DNA of 64,000 nucleotides from Arthrobacter sp. U41. GTDB taxonomy: Bacteria; Actinomycetota; Actinomycetes; Actinomycetales; Micrococcaceae. The stretch's first letter is position 1. Each line of letters begins with the position of its first letter. A model generated the notes under the pieces. That model was not told where the DNA came from. It did not search any database and saw only the letters and a program-made list of their open reading frames with translations. This document shows positions 43,234 through 52,818 of this stretch, one piece after another. The position numbers and the translations under genes were made by a program. The stretch is from positions 172,731-236,730 of the forward strand of contig NZ_VEGI01000007.1 of the NCBI RefSeq assembly GCF_007679325.1, read 5' to 3'.

Positions 43234-43965
43234 CTAGCCCGCGTAGCGCTCCACGAAGTTCCGGAGGATCTTCATCGGTTCCGTGGCGGAGAACCCGCGG
43301 GCGTCCTCCATCAGCATTTCGGCCGATTCGGGCGGGAAGTAGCCGGCATGGCGGTAGATGTCGATCCTGGTGATCAGCCCTTCGGCATCCAGCTCCGGGT
43401 GGAACTGGGTGGCGTACAGGTTGGTTTTGATCCGGAACATGTGCACGGGGCACGCGGCGGAACTCGCCAGGAGCACCGCATGCGGGGGCAGGAGCGTGCA
43501 GGCTTCCTTGTGGCCGGTGAAGGCCGTGAAGGTCTCTGGCAGCCCGCGCAGTAGCGGATCCACCAGACCTTCGTCGGTCAGTTTGATGGTTACACCGCCG
43601 AGGCCCTCGCCGTAGGTCCGGTCGATCACGGCCCCCTGGTGCCGGCCGAGCGTGCCCACCCCGTAGCAGGCGCCCAGGAACGGGAAGTCCCGGGCCACGA
43701 TCCCGTCCAGGAGGGCGGCAAGCTCACGCTCCACCCGGTGCTGGACATCGCTTTTGTGCCGGGCGGGGTCGCTGGAGGTGAACGGGCTGCCGCCCACAAT
43801 CACGCCCGAGTAGTCGGAGAGGTCCAGGTCCGGCAGCGGTCCCGCTTCCATCCGGATGCGCCGCAGCTGCGAGGGCTCGAGTCCGCAGTAGCGCAGGTAG
43901 GCCTCGTACTCGTTCTCGGCGGCGGCGTCCTCGGCCCGGGAGGCGAGGAGCAGGAATGGTTTCAC
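43234..43965 (-). CDS. Class-I glutamine amidotransferase (GMP synthase-like)
   Basis: Stand-alone class-I amidotransferase domain protein of 243 residues. The catalytic nucleophile is in FLGACYGVGTLG and the His-Glu pair in ATQFHPELD, so glutaminase chemistry is complete. There is no synthetase domain, so it is not GuaA itself. The acceptor is unknown; relatives include gamma-glutamyl-hydrolysing and amine-catabolism enzymes. I prefer the GTG at 43965 (VKPFLLLASRAED); a start five codons earlier at 43980 is possible. CAGACT ends 6 nt before the GTG, as in the DinB2-like gene, perhaps a leaderless promoter. It lies downstream of the G-rich repeats in the convergent arrangement. Confidence 0.83.
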   Translation of the reverse strand: MKPFLLLASRAEDAAAENEYEAYLRYCGLEPSQLRRIRMEAGPLPDLDLSDYSGVIVGGSPFTSSDPARHKSDVQHRVERELAALLDGIVARDFPFLGACYGVGTLGRHQGAVIDRTYGEGLGGVTIKLTDEGLVDPLLRGLPETFTAFTGHKEACTLLPPHAVLLASSAACPVHMFRIKTNLYATQFHPELDAEGLITRIDIYRHAGYFPPESAEMLMEDARGFSATEPMKILRNFVERYAG

Positions 43966-43981
43966 AGACCAAGTCTGCACG

Positions 43982-44022
43982 GGCGGGACGCGCGGGCGCC
44001 AGAGGCGCGCCCGCGTCCCGCC
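43982..44022 (-). terminator. GC-rich hairpin downstream of accBC
   Basis: GGCGGGACGCG (43982-43992) pairs with CGCGTCCCGCC (44012-44022), with further inner pairing of GGGCGC/GCGCCC. It lies 25 nt past the accBC stop. No T-run is present. Confidence 0.5.
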
Positions 44023-44046
44023 TGCGTGTCCCGACCTCCGGTGCAG

Positions 44047-45900
44047 TTACTCGGCGGCAGCGTCCTCGATCAGCGCGATGACGGCGCCGGCGGAGACCGT
44101 CTCGCCGGCGGCGGCGGTCAGCCCGATCACGATTCCGGTGCGGTGCGCGGTGAGCGGCTGCTCCATCTTCATGGCCTCGAGCACAACCACAAGGTCGCCT
44201 TCGGCAACGAGGTCACCCTCGCCGACGGCCACCTTCACGATGGTGCCCTGCATGGGGGAGGTCAGCGCGTTGCCGCTGGCAGCCGCGACGGCGCCGCCGC
44301 TGCGGGCACGCTTCTTCGTCTTGGCCGGCTTGGCGCTGGCTGAGCCCCCGCCGGTGCCCAGCGACGCCGGGAGGACAACCTCCAGGCGCTTGCCGCCGAC
44401 CTCGACGACGACGCGCTGGCGTTCGCCGGCGTCGGGCGTTTCCGCGTCCGTTCCGGTGGGGGTCCAGGCGGGGATGTCGTTGACGAAGGCCGTCTCGATC
44501 CAGCGGGTGTGGACCTTGAACGGACCCTCGGCGGGAGCGAAGTCGGGGTTGCTGACGACTGCGAGGTCGAACGGAATGACGGTGGGGATGCCCTCCACCA
44601 CCATCTCCTCAAGAGCGCGGCGGGACCGCTGCAGGGCCTGGGCGCGGGTGGCGCCGGTGACGATCAGCTTGGAGAGCATGGAGTCGAAGTTGCCGCTGAT
44701 GACGTCGCCCTGTTCCACGCCGGAGTCGATCCGCACACCGGGGCCGGTGGGGTTGGACAGCCGCGTGATGGTGCCGGGGGCGGGCATGAAGTTGCGGCCC
44801 GGATCCTCGCCGGTGATGCGGAACTCGATCGAGTGGCCGCGGACCTCGGGGTCGCCGTAGCCGAGTTCCTCGCCGCGGGCCAGCCGGAACTGTTCGCGGA
44901 CAAGGTCGATTCCGGTGACTTCCTCGGACACGCAGTGCTCCACCTGGAGGCGGGTGTTGACCTCGAGGAAGGAGATGGTGCCGTCCTGGCCGACAAGGAA
45001 TTCGCAGGTGCCGGCACCGAGGTAGCCGGCTTCCTTGAGGATGGCCTTGGAGGATTCGTAGAGCCGGCGGTTCTGCTCCTCGGTGAGGAACGGGGCCGGG
45101 GCCTCTTCGACGAGCTTCTGGTTGCGCCGCTGCAGCGAGCAGTCGCGGGTGGAGACCACCACCACGTTGCCGTGGGCGTCGGCGAGGCACTGGGTTTCGA
45201 CGTGCCGCGGGGCGTCCAGGAAGCGCTCGATGAAGCACTCGCCGCGTCCGAAGGCGGCGACGGCCTCACGGACGGCGGATTCGAACAGTTCGGGGATTTC
45301 CTCGCGGGTGCGTGCCACCTTGATGCCGCGTCCGCCGCCGCCGAAGGCCGCCTTGATGGCGACCGGCAGGCCGAACTTGTCGACGAATTCGAGGATTTCC
45401 TCAGCCGACTCCACCGGGTCGGCCGTGCCGGGAACCTGCGGGGCGCCGACTTTTTCGGCGATGTGGCGGGCCTGGACTTTGTCGCCCAGGGCGGAGATCG
45501 CGGCGGGGGAGGGCCCGATCCAGGTGATGCCGGCGTCGATGACCTTTGCGGCGAACTCTGCGTTCTCGGCCAGGAAACCGTAACCGGGGTGGATTGCGTC
45601 GGCGCCGGAGCGGTGGGCCACCTCGATCAGCTTGTCCATCACAAGGTAGGACTCGGCGGCGGTGTTGCCGCCCAGCGCGTAGGCCTCGTCGGCAAGCTTG
45701 ACGTGCACGGCGTCGCGGTCCGGATCCGCGTAGACCGCCACGGAGGCGATGCCTTCATCGCGAGCGGCGCGGATGATGCGAACGGCGATTTCACCGCGGT
45801 TGGCGATCAGCACCTTGCTCAGCGGATGGGTTACTGCGGCGGTGCCTTCGTTGGCTGATCGCTGCACGGGATTTGCGGACTGCTCCGAATTTGCTGACAA
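44047..45900 (-). CDS. accBC: Acyl-CoA carboxylase alpha chain (biotin carboxylase + BCCP)
   Basis: Fused biotin carboxylase/biotin carboxyl carrier of 617 residues. The ATP-grasp biotin carboxylase occupies ~25-470 ([39 protein letters not shown]). The BCCP domain is at the C-terminus with biotinyl K578 in EAMKMEQP. The linker ~490-540 is rich in Ala and Lys. It carboxylates biotin for the AccD/AccE partners (genes at 57-59 kb), giving malonyl- or methylmalonyl-CoA for lipid synthesis. The start is TTG at 45900 with GAAGGAG upstream on the minus strand; a later in-frame GTG would cut the leader. A 23-bp dyad lies ~90-110 nt upstream, matching one before accD. Confidence 0.95.
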   Translation of the reverse strand: MSANSEQSANPVQRSANEGTAAVTHPLSKVLIANRGEIAVRIIRAARDEGIASVAVYADPDRDAVHVKLADEAYALGGNTAAESYLVMDKLIEVAHRSGADAIHPGYGFLAENAEFAAKVIDAGITWIGPSPAAISALGDKVQARHIAEKVGAPQVPGTADPVESAEEILEFVDKFGLPVAIKAAFGGGGRGIKVARTREEIPELFESAVREAVAAFGRGECFIERFLDAPRHVETQCLADAHGNVVVVSTRDCSLQRRNQKLVEEAPAPFLTEEQNRRLYESSKAILKEAGYLGAGTCEFLVGQDGTISFLEVNTRLQVEHCVSEEVTGIDLVREQFRLARGEELGYGDPEVRGHSIEFRITGEDPGRNFMPAPGTITRLSNPTGPGVRIDSGVEQGDVISGNFDSMLSKLIVTGATRAQALQRSRRALEEMVVEGIPTVIPFDLAVVSNPDFAPAEGPFKVHTRWIETAFVNDIPAWTPTGTDAETPDAGERQRVVVEVGGKRLEVVLPASLGTGGGSASAKPAKTKKRARSGGAVAAASGNALTSPMQGTIVKVAVGEGDLVAEGDLVVVLEAMKMEQPLTAHRTGIVIGLTAAAGETVSAGAVIALIEDAAAE

Positions 45901-45988
45901 GGCGTCTCCTTCTTTCCTTCAGGGAGCCTAGCGCGGTTTTGTGGGTTCCGCCGATATTACTTGCGGATTCCGCGCGTAAAGCGCCCAG

Positions 45989-46011
45989 CCTTTGTAGGGT
46001 TGCTACAAAGG
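45989..46011. promoter_or_regulatory. Dyad operator upstream of accBC, shared with accD
   Basis: Perfect 9-bp arms CCTTTGTAG and CTACAAAGG are separated by GGTTG. The core TGTAG-GGTTG-CTACA recurs as TGTAG-GGTTT-CTACA upstream of accD (59156-59170, minus strand). The element fits a lipid-synthesis regulator of the FasR type, which controls acc genes in Corynebacterium; the identity is inference. Confidence 0.75.
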
Positions 46012-46024
46012 CCTGCGAATTAGC

Positions 46025-46702
46025 TCACTCAGCCCGGAGCAGCGCGGGATCTGCGGCGCCGGTGGTCCACAGTTCAGTGATGCCCACCTGCGCCTGGCCC
46101 AGCAGCCCGCGGAGGGTGGAAATGGACAGCCCGACGACGGCGTGCGGGTCGCCGTCGACCTTGCGGATGAAGGCCCCGCCGTAGCCGTCAATCGTGAAGG
46201 AGCCGGCGCACTGCAGCGGCTCGCCCGTGGCGATGTAGGCGTCGATTTCCTCCGGGGCCATCTCCATAAAGTAAACCTCGGCGGAGGTGACGTGTCCGAG
46301 GGTTGCGCCGGACCCGGCCGCCCCGGAGTCCCCGGACTCTTCGGTGTCGCGGCAGTCGACAAGCCAGTGGCCCGTGTGCAGCACGCCCTTGCTGCCGCTC
46401 ATCCGGAGCATCCGCTCCCGGGCGACGTCGGCCGTGTACGGTTTGCCGTGCGCCTCGCCGTCGAACTCGAACACCGAATCGCAGCCGATCACCAGCGCGC
46501 CGTCGGCTTCGGGCAGGGAGGCGACGGCCTCGGCCTTGGCCCGGGCCAGCAGCAGAGCGGTGTCGTGCGGATCCGTGACACCGTAGCGGGCCTGGACGGC
46601 GTCCTCATCAACATCGGAGACGAGAATCTCGTGCCGGATGCCGGCGTCGGTGAGCAGCTTGGTGCGGGCGGGGGACTGGGAGGCAAGAATGAGGCGGGTC
46701 AC
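46025..46702 (-). CDS. maf: Maf nucleotide pyrophosphatase
   Basis: Protein of 225 residues of the Maf/YhdE family, hydrolysing non-canonical nucleoside triphosphates to monophosphates. It begins with the signature ILASQSPARTKLL and carries GCDSVFEFDG, KPYTADVARERMLRMSG and SFTIDGYGGAFIRKVDGDP. The family start ASxSPRR reads ASQSPAR. The start is GTG at 46702, 6 nt after TAGGCT; GGAG in the same gap could serve as a ribosome site if transcription begins further upstream. A Ser/Gly-rich insert (~118-130) is present. It lies upstream of accBC on the same strand, but the acc operator lies between, so transcription is probably separate. Confidence 0.92.
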   Translation of the reverse strand: MTRLILASQSPARTKLLTDAGIRHEILVSDVDEDAVQARYGVTDPHDTALLLARAKAEAVASLPEADGALVIGCDSVFEFDGEAHGKPYTADVARERMLRMSGSKGVLHTGHWLVDCRDTEESGDSGAAGSGATLGHVTSAEVYFMEMAPEEIDAYIATGEPLQCAGSFTIDGYGGAFIRKVDGDPHAVVGLSISTLRGLLGQAQVGITELWTTGAADPALLRAE

Positions 46703-46708
46703 CGCTCC

Positions 46709-46714
46709 AGCCTA
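46709..46714 (-). promoter_or_regulatory. -10 hexamer for maf, probable leaderless start
   Basis: TAGGCT on the minus strand is followed by 6 nt (GGAGCG) and the GTG at 46702. Confidence 0.5.
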
Positions 46715-46773
46715 GTTCCCGGGGCTGAATGCTGCCGTGCATTTTTGTCAGAGGTCGCTGGGAGAGTTGGTTC

Positions 46774-47118
46774 ATGGAAAGGAACCAGAGGCTAAACCGG
46801 GGGCCAGGTCATGGGCCAAGCAAGGGGCCAGCCCAGGACGAGGGAGACGCGTTCCGTGGCCTGATCGCGCGGTGCGGTGCCGCGCTTGATCAAATGCCCG
46901 AGCCCACGGGCTGCGCAGCAGAGTTGCTTGAAGCTATCCGGCGGCTGGACGAGCTCAGTGCAGCGATGGATGATGTCACGACCCGGTTGGAAGTGGCGGT
47001 GATTCTTCGCCGTGCGCCGACATGCACCTCAGGCATAGGGACCTCGCCCATGGCCGCCAAGGCAGCTGACCGGCTGCGGCTGGCCATCAATAATGTCATA
47101 GCTCTCCGGGAGACTTGA
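46774..47118 (+). CDS. Short DUF222-like protein upstream of HNH gene
   Basis: A 114-residue protein from the ATG at 46774 (MERNQRLNRGPGHG), with GGGAGAG upstream. The segment LLEAIRRLDELSAAMDDVTTRLEV resembles the helical start of DUF222 proteins such as the next gene. It ends 3 nt before that gene's ATG, so translation is probably coupled. It may be a split or decayed copy of the DUF222 N-terminus, or a small partner. No catalytic motif is present. Family assignment is tentative. Confidence 0.5.
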   Translation: MERNQRLNRGPGHGPSKGPAQDEGDAFRGLIARCGAALDQMPEPTGCAAELLEAIRRLDELSAAMDDVTTRLEVAVILRRAPTCTSGIGTSPMAAKAADRLRLAINNVIALRET

Positions 47119-47121
47119 ACC

Positions 47122-48747
47122 ATGAACGGCACGGAGACAGCCATGGCAGCACCGGCAGCAGCCGGGGGTAATTGCGACTGTCGTTGCGGTAAGGGTGTGG
47201 CAGATGAAGAGGCGGCCGCAGCGCGGCGCAGCGTGGTGCCGGAGTTGGATGGGGCTCAGCCGGAGATGCGGGAACTGGATGAGACCAGCCTGAACGGTGC
47301 TGAGCTGGACGGGGCATCGTTGATTGCTGAGATCCGGGGCCTGGAAGATGAGAAGTCCGCTCTGGCTGCCCGTCAGGCCCGGCTGACCGTCGCGTTCGAC
47401 CTGCTCCAGCGCCGTGAACAGGCCGACGCCGGCATGCCCGCGGCCGAGCTCGGGGCCGGGGTCGGCGCGCAGATCGCCTTGGCCCGGCGCGAATCTCCCG
47501 CCAAGGGCGGCCGGCTCCTTGGCCTGGCCAAGGCCCTCGTCACCGAAATGCCCCACGCCCTCGCCGCGCTGGAGGCCGGGCAGCTCAACGAATGGCGCGC
47601 CACCCAGTTCGTGAAAGAAACCGCCTGCCTGTCCGCGGAGGACCGCACCGCCGTCGACGAAGAGCTCGCCGCCGACACCGGGACGTTCGACGGCGCCGGA
47701 GACCGGCAAATCATTGCCGCGGCGCGGGCCGCCGCGTACCGCCGGGACCCGCGCACCGTCACGCAGCGGGCCGCCCACGCCGCCACCGACCGGACCGTGA
47801 CCCTCCGCCCGGCCCCGGACACCATGTGCTACGTCACCGCCCTGCTCCCCGTCTCCGCCGGCGTCGCCGTGCACGCCGCCCTGACCCGGCACGCCGACAG
47901 CGCCCGCAACAACGGGGACCCCCGCACCCGCGGGCAGCTCAAAGCCGACGCCCTGGTCGAACGCATCACCGGCACCCCCGGCGGGATCACCGGCATCGAA
48001 ATCCAGCTCGTCATGACCGACCGCACCCTCCTCCAGGGCGACAGCGAACCCGCCCGGCTCCCCGGCTACGGCATCGTCCCCGCCACCTGGGCCCGGAACC
48101 TCCTCACCTATGGAGGACAAGCCGCCCGCGCACGCCAAAAACCAGAACACGGCACGGGAACCGAGGGCGGTGCGGGAACAGCGGGCACGGGCACGGCAAG
48201 GGACAAGGATAAAGCCTTCAATGTCTGGCTCCGCCGGCTCTACACCGCTCCCGGCACCGGCGAACTCACCGCCCTGGACTCCCGCGCCCGGCTCTTCCCG
48301 CCCGGACTCCGCCGCTACATCCAAGCCCGCGACGACACCTGCCGCACCCCGTACTGCGACGCCCCGATCCGCCACTTCGACCACATCATCCCCTGGCACC
48401 GCGGCGGACCCACCACCCAGGCCAACGGCACCGGACTCTGCGAAGCCTGCAACCACACCAAAGAAACCACCGGCTGGACCGTCTCACCCCGGCCAGGCCC
48501 CAGACACAGCATCGAAGTCCAAACCCCCACCGGCCACACCTACCACTCCACCGCACCCCCACTGCCCGGCACCCAACTGACCGGCACCCAACTACCCGGC
48601 ACCCAACTGCCCGGCACCCAACTGACCGGGCCACCACCGCTGGGAATTGCCGGACCAGCCGCCGACCCCAACCACCACCGCCGCAAACTCCGACACCGCC
48701 TGAAGACAGCCAGGCGGGCACAGTCCGCGATTTCGCTGGCGGCCTGA
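47122..48747 (+). CDS. DUF222 / HNH endonuclease domain protein
   Basis: Protein of 541 residues. A DUF222 helical domain (~70-330) is followed by a C-terminal HNH nuclease motif: [37 protein letters not shown]. The Cys pairs suggest a zinc-stabilised HNH. This family is abundant in Arthrobacter and mycobacteria, and some copies lie in REP13E12-like repeats. The DNA target and role are not established. Residues ~482-501 are four PGTQL-type 5-residue repeats encoded by a 15-nt tandem repeat. The N-terminal ~60 residues contain several Cys (NCDCRCGKG). No terminal repeats of a mobile element were found around it. Confidence 0.87.
   Translation: MNGTETAMAAPAAAGGNCDCRCGKGVADEEAAAARRSVVPELDGAQPEMRELDETSLNGAELDGASLIAEIRGLEDEKSALAARQARLTVAFDLLQRREQADAGMPAAELGAGVGAQIALARRESPAKGGRLLGLAKALVTEMPHALAALEAGQLNEWRATQFVKETACLSAEDRTAVDEELAADTGTFDGAGDRQIIAAARAAAYRRDPRTVTQRAAHAATDRTVTLRPAPDTMCYVTALLPVSAGVAVHAALTRHADSARNNGDPRTRGQLKADALVERITGTPGGITGIEIQLVMTDRTLLQGDSEPARLPGYGIVPATWARNLLTYGGQAARARQKPEHGTGTEGGAGTAGTGTARDKDKAFNVWLRRLYTAPGTGELTALDSRARLFPPGLRRYIQARDDTCRTPYCDAPIRHFDHIIPWHRGGPTTQANGTGLCEACNHTKETTGWTVSPRPGPRHSIEVQTPTGHTYHSTAPPLPGTQLTGTQLPGTQLPGTQLTGPPPLGIAGPAADPNHHRRKLRHRLKTARRAQSAISLAA
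48565..48624 (+). repeat. 15-nt tandem repeat in HNH gene
   Basis: Four in-frame copies of a CCCGGCACCCAACTG unit; copy 2 has two changes (ACCGGCACCCAACTA). They encode [10 protein letters not shown]. Copy number could vary without breaking the frame. Confidence 0.9.
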
Positions 48748-48790
48748 GTTGCGGCACGACCGTCACGTGCGACCCATTGAGCACACAACG

Positions 48791-48827
48791 CAGCCGCCCG
48801 CCGATCCAAACGATCGTCGGGCGGCTG
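48791..48827. terminator. Hairpin between convergent HNH and MMPL genes
   Basis: CAGCCGCCCGCCGAT (48791-48805) pairs with ATCGTCGGGCGGCTG (48813-48827) with one mismatch. A second GC hairpin (GGCGGGTCC/GGGCCCGCC) follows at 48847-48867. There is no clear T-run. Confidence 0.5.
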
Positions 48828-48873
48828 GAGTGGGGGCGTCGCGGCGGCGGGTCCTTCGGGCCCGCCGTGCCGG

Positions 48874-51417
48874 TCAGCGCGCGGCGACTTCCTCGGGCTC
48901 AGGCTCGCCGATGTCCGCCGTCGAGGTTGCAGGTTTGCGCAGCTTGGCGCCTTCCACATCGACGTCCGGGAGGATGCGGTCCAGCCAGCGCGGCAGCCAC
49001 CAGGCCTTTTCGCCCAGCAGATACATCACGGCCGGGACGATCGTCATCCGGACCACGAAGGCATCAATCAGCACACCGAAGGCCATGGCAAAGCCGAGCG
49101 GGCGGACCATGTTCAGGTGCGAGAAGATGAAGCCCGAGAACACGCTGACCATGATGATCGCGGCCGCCGTGACCACGGCCGCGGCGTGGCTGAAGCCCGA
49201 GCGGACTGCATGCTTGGCCGATTCGCCGTGCATGTAGGACTCGCGCATGCCGGAGGCGATGAACACCTGGTAGTCCATGGCCAGGCCGAACAGCACACCG
49301 ATCAGGATGATCGGCAGGAAGCTCAGCACGGCGCCCGGGTTCTCGACGCCGAAGATGCCCCCCAGCCAGCCCCACTGGTAGACCGCGACGACGGCGCCGA
49401 ACGCGGCGGCGAGCGAGAGCAGGAATCCGCCGGTGGCCAGGAGAGGCACCCAGATGGAGCGGAACACGAGCAGCAGCAGGATCAGCGAGAGCCCCACCAC
49501 GATGGCCAGGTACGGCGGCAGTGCATCGCCGAGCTTGGTGGACACGTCGACGTTGCCGGCGGTCTGTCCCGTGAGGCCGATGCTGACGCCGGTGGTGTCC
49601 TTGATCTGGTCCTTTTCGGCGCGCAGCTCGGAGACCACCTGGACCGTGCTGGCGCTGGCCGGCCCCTCGTTGGGAATGACCTGGAACACCGCGGTGCGGC
49701 GGTCCTCGCTCAGCGCCAGTGGCACGGCGGCGGCGACGTTCTCCGTCTCGCGGAGGATGTCCGCGACGTCGAACTGCTTGGCCTGGGCTTCGGCGTCGGT
49801 CAGTCCCGCGGGGAAGTCGCCCACCACGATGATCGGGCCGGTCATGCCCTCGCCGAAGCTGCGCTTCGTGACGTCGTAGGCCTGGAACGCCGGCGAGGCG
49901 ACCGGCTCGGAGCTGGCGTCCGGCAGGGCGAGCCGCAGCTGGCTGGCGGGCAACGCCACAACTCCCAGCAGTACAACACCGGCCAGCAGCGCCAGCCACG
50001 GGTGCTTGGTGACAATGCCGCCCCAGCCGTGGCTGCTGCGGTATTCATCCCTGGCCCGGTCCTCGGTTTCGTGGCCGGGAGCGGCATTGTGCTTTTCGGC
50101 CTTGGCCCACGCCCGCTTGGAGATCAGCTTCCGGCCCACAAGGGAGAGGACGGCCGGGGTCAGGGTCAGGGCGACGACGACGGCCACTGCCACCGTTCCG
50201 GCGGCGGACAGGCCCATGACGGCAAGGAACGGAAGGCCCGGAACGACCAGGGCCGCGAGGGCGATGATGACGGTCAGGCCGGCGAAGAGCACGGCATTTC
50301 CGGAGGTGCCGGTGGCCAGCGCCACTGACTCCTCGTGGTCCATCCCGGAGAGCAGCTGGCCGCGGTGCCGGTTGACGATAAACAGGGAATAGTCGATTCC
50401 GACGGCCAGGCCGAGCATCAGCGCCAGCATGGGGGAGATGGAGCTCATGTCCACGGCGCCGCTCAGGGCGAACGTGGCGCCCACCCCCACGGCGACGCCG
50501 ACCAGTGCCATCAGCAGCGGAAGGCCGGCGGCGATCAGAGTGCCGAGCATAATGATCAGCACCAAAGCTGCCACCGCGATGCCGATGATTTCGGCGGCGC
50601 CGAAGAGCTCGGAGATGTCCTCGCTGATTTCCTTGCTGGGCAGGGCTGTCACGTCAGCGGCGGAAACCTCGCCGACGATGTCCTGGACCTCCTGGCGGAC
50701 CTCGGGGCTGAGGCCGTTGATCGAGGTCTTGAACTGGACCTGCGCGATCGCGGCCTTTCCGTCCTCGGAGACGAAGCGGAGACCCTGGGAGGCCTCCAGC
50801 TGCCGCGCGCCGAGCGCCAGCTGTGCTTCGCCGGCCTCCAGTTCCCTGGTGCCGGCGTCGAGCTTTGCCTGTCCTTCGGCGAGGGCCGCCTTCTGCTGGC
50901 CAAGCTGCTGCTCGATCGCAGCGGGGGGCATACCGGCGGCGGTCATCTGCTGTTCGGCAGCCGCCAGCTGGGCTTTGCCGGCTGCGAGTTCGGCGGCCGA
51001 TTTCTCCAGCTGTGCCTTGCCGGCGGCGGACTGCTCTTTACCGGCCGCGAGGTCGGCGGCGGCCTTGTCCAGCTGCGCCTGGGTGGCGAACGGGTCCACC
51101 GTGCCCTGAACGTCGGGCAGGGTTTTGAGCTTGGTCAGCGCCGCGGTGACGGCTTCCTTGCCCGCCTGGCTGAACTCGTCGCCGTTGGCTTCGAAAACAA
51201 CGCTGGCGGAGCCGCCTGAAGAGGAGGGAAGCTCAGTCTTGAGCTTGTCCGCCATCTGCTGGGTTTCGGTTCCCGGGATCTGGAAGTTGTTGGACAGGGT
51301 GCCGTGGAAGGCGGCGGCCGCGCCGCCCACCGCCACCATCACTGCGAGCCACAGGGAGATGACCAACCAGCGGTGGCGGTAAGAGAACTTGCCGAGACGG
51401 TAGAGCAATAGGGCCAT
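48874..51417 (-). CDS. MMPL/RND-family membrane exporter
   Basis: Protein of 847 residues with about 11-12 membrane helices in two halves of the MMPL/SSD fold. TM1 is at the N-terminus (YRHRWLVISLWLAVMVAVGG). GLAVGIDYSLFIVNRHRGQL and VLFGLAMDYQVFIASGMRES carry the Asp-Tyr pairs of the proton relay seen in MmpL3. The first external loop (~110-210) has an inserted Ala/Gln/Lys-rich coiled coil (KAAADLAAGKEQSAAGKAQL and repeats) that should project outward. The substrate is unknown; relatives export lipids or drugs. The ATG at 51417 is 1 nt from the stop of the upstream TetR gene, so the two are co-translated. Confidence 0.9.
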   Translation of the reverse strand: MALLLYRLGKFSYRHRWLVISLWLAVMVAVGGAAAAFHGTLSNNFQIPGTETQQMADKLKTELPSSSGGSASVVFEANGDEFSQAGKEAVTAALTKLKTLPDVQGTVDPFATQAQLDKAAADLAAGKEQSAAGKAQLEKSAAELAAGKAQLAAAEQQMTAAGMPPAAIEQQLGQQKAALAEGQAKLDAGTRELEAGEAQLALGARQLEASQGLRFVSEDGKAAIAQVQFKTSINGLSPEVRQEVQDIVGEVSAADVTALPSKEISEDISELFGAAEIIGIAVAALVLIIMLGTLIAAGLPLLMALVGVAVGVGATFALSGAVDMSSISPMLALMLGLAVGIDYSLFIVNRHRGQLLSGMDHEESVALATGTSGNAVLFAGLTVIIALAALVVPGLPFLAVMGLSAAGTVAVAVVVALTLTPAVLSLVGRKLISKRAWAKAEKHNAAPGHETEDRARDEYRSSHGWGGIVTKHPWLALLAGVVLLGVVALPASQLRLALPDASSEPVASPAFQAYDVTKRSFGEGMTGPIIVVGDFPAGLTDAEAQAKQFDVADILRETENVAAAVPLALSEDRRTAVFQVIPNEGPASASTVQVVSELRAEKDQIKDTTGVSIGLTGQTAGNVDVSTKLGDALPPYLAIVVGLSLILLLLVFRSIWVPLLATGGFLLSLAAAFGAVVAVYQWGWLGGIFGVENPGAVLSFLPIILIGVLFGLAMDYQVFIASGMRESYMHGESAKHAVRSGFSHAAAVVTAAAIIMVSVFSGFIFSHLNMVRPLGFAMAFGVLIDAFVVRMTIVPAVMYLLGEKAWWLPRWLDRILPDVDVEGAKLRKPATSTADIGEPEPEEVAAR

Positions 51418-51418
51418 G

Positions 51419-52174
51419 TCAGTGCCGATCTGGGGAAGGGGCGGAGGTGTCGGCCGGGGTCGCAGCCGGCGTGGCTGCTGCCGGAGTGGTGTCAGGGCGG
51501 GCGAACCCGGAGCCCAGCAGGGTCATGGAATCGATCAGGAGTTGGCGCAGGCTGGACAGGGACTCCGGCGTGAGGGATCCGCCGCACCGGGAGAACCAGA
51601 CGTCCATGGCGGCTTTGCCGCACGAGATCACGGAACCGGCCAGGGCTCGGAGGTACAGCTCATCGAGCTCGACGCCGGCAGCCCCGCGGGTACGCTCGCG
51701 GGCCGCGCTGATGATCTGCACGGTGCAGTGGTCCCAGGCTTCCAGCTCGGACCGGCTGAGTTGCGGATTGGCCTGGCCCAGGCTGTACAGCTCGGCCAGC
51801 GGAGCCACTGTCATGGGGTCTGCGAGCTCCACGAGGGCGGCGCGGGCCGATTCCATAAACGGTTCTCCGGCGGGACGCAGCCGGAATTGCTGGAGTGCCT
51901 TGTCCAGGAAGCCGAAAGTGACGGCGGCGATGGCCGCTTCGGTGCTGCCGAAGTAGTTGAAGAAGGTGCGGCGGGAGATGCCGGCGGCGTCGGCAATGTC
52001 CTCCACCGTGAAGTTCCCGGGGCCGTTGGACCGGAGCAGCGCCAAGGCGGCGTCGGTGATGGCCTGGCGGGTGGCCGCTTTGTTCAGCTCACGGCGCGAC
52101 AGTACTGACGGTGGTTCAGCGGGCGCGGGGGATGCCGGCGGCGCGGTTGTGCTGGGAGACGGGGATGCGGACAC
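51419..52174 (-). CDS. TetR-family regulator of the MMPL exporter
   Basis: Protein of 251 residues. The TetR helix-turn-helix is at ~27-75 (RQAITDAALALLRSNG, VEDIADAAGISRRTFFNYFG). The ligand-binding domain has four Cys or aromatic-rich helices, and both termini are long Ala/Pro/Ser-rich tails. It is directly upstream of and coupled to the MMPL gene, so it most likely represses its own operon until an exported compound binds. The start is GTG at 52174, leaderless by TAGTGT 6 nt upstream. It begins 27 nt after the ybjQ stop. Confidence 0.9.
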   Translation of the reverse strand: MSASPSPSTTAPPASPAPAEPPSVLSRRELNKAATRQAITDAALALLRSNGPGNFTVEDIADAAGISRRTFFNYFGSTEAAIAAVTFGFLDKALQQFRLRPAGEPFMESARAALVELADPMTVAPLAELYSLGQANPQLSRSELEAWDHCTVQIISAARERTRGAAGVELDELYLRALAGSVISCGKAAMDVWFSRCGGSLTPESLSSLRQLLIDSMTLLGSGFARPDTTPAAATPAATPADTSAPSPDRH

Positions 52175-52180
52175 GCAATT

Positions 52181-52186
52181 ACACTA
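52181..52186 (-). promoter_or_regulatory. -10 hexamer for leaderless tetR
   Basis: TAGTGT on the minus strand ends 6 nt before the GTG at 52174. TTGCCC 18 bp upstream could be the -35. The promoter lies across the end of the ybjQ gene. Confidence 0.55.
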
Positions 52187-52201
52187 CGTGCATGTTTGCA
52201 C

Positions 52202-52594
52202 TCAGGGCAACTTTTTATCGGCGTCGGGCGTCGTCAGGAAAACGGACTGCCCGGTGGCGCCCGGCTCTCCTTCCGGGAGGGGGATGGCGAAGACGGCCGT
52301 GCCGTACGCGCAGACCTCGGTCCAGGTGGTTCCCAGCTGCGAATTGTCGAAGCGCATGGCCACGATGGCGTTGGCCCCGCGCTGCTCCGCCTCTTTGACC
52401 ATCCGGGCCATGACCTCCTGCCGGCTTTCATAGAGCATGCGGGTCATTTCGGGCAGTTCCCCGCCGCCGATCGAGCGGAAGCCCGCCATGACCTGGCCCC
52501 CGATATCGCGGGCGCGGACGGTCAAACCCATCACTTCGCCGAACACGGCGTCGATCCTGTGGCCGGGGATGTCATCGGAGGTCACGATCAGCAT
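52202..52594 (-). CDS. YbjQ/DUF74 family protein
   Basis: A 130-residue protein of the YbjQ (DUF74) family, which forms pentameric beta-barrel assemblies. Family blocks are VTSDDIPGHRIDAVFGEVMG, the GG in RSIGGGELPEMTRMLYESRQ, and the end block ANAIVAMRFDNS. Annotations as heavy-metal binding are not proved. The start ATG at 52594 is 6 nt after TACGCT, leaderless. It precedes the tetR-MMPL pair on the same strand and may be partly co-transcribed. Confidence 0.87.
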   Translation of the reverse strand: MLIVTSDDIPGHRIDAVFGEVMGLTVRARDIGGQVMAGFRSIGGGELPEMTRMLYESRQEVMARMVKEAEQRGANAIVAMRFDNSQLGTTWTEVCAYGTAVFAIPLPEGEPGATGQSVFLTTPDADKKLP

Positions 52595-52600
52595 GACCCG

Positions 52601-52606
52601 AGCGTA
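52601..52606 (-). promoter_or_regulatory. -10 hexamer for leaderless ybjQ-like gene
   Basis: TACGCT on the minus strand is followed by 6 nt (CGGGTC) and the ATG at 52594. Confidence 0.5.
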
Positions 52607-52818
52607 CCCAGTCCGGGGCCGTCCGGAGCCGTAAACCGGCGAATAAGCCGGGGAAAGTCTTCCGAACCAGGTGCACGGGAGGCTCCGGAACCTTCACAGG
52701 AACATGAAAGCTTCCGAACAGCTCCCGCTGAAGCGGCCCGCGCAGACTGGAATCACGTCTTGAACGAGACAATCACCGCTACGAGCCGTGGCAGCACGGC
52801 CGAACCAGGAGACAGCAC

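Noticed and set aside
47122..48747. DUF222-HNH gene as part of an intein, group II intron or IS element
   Set aside because: No reverse transcriptase or transposase, no flanking inverted or direct repeats, and the gene has normal regional composition.
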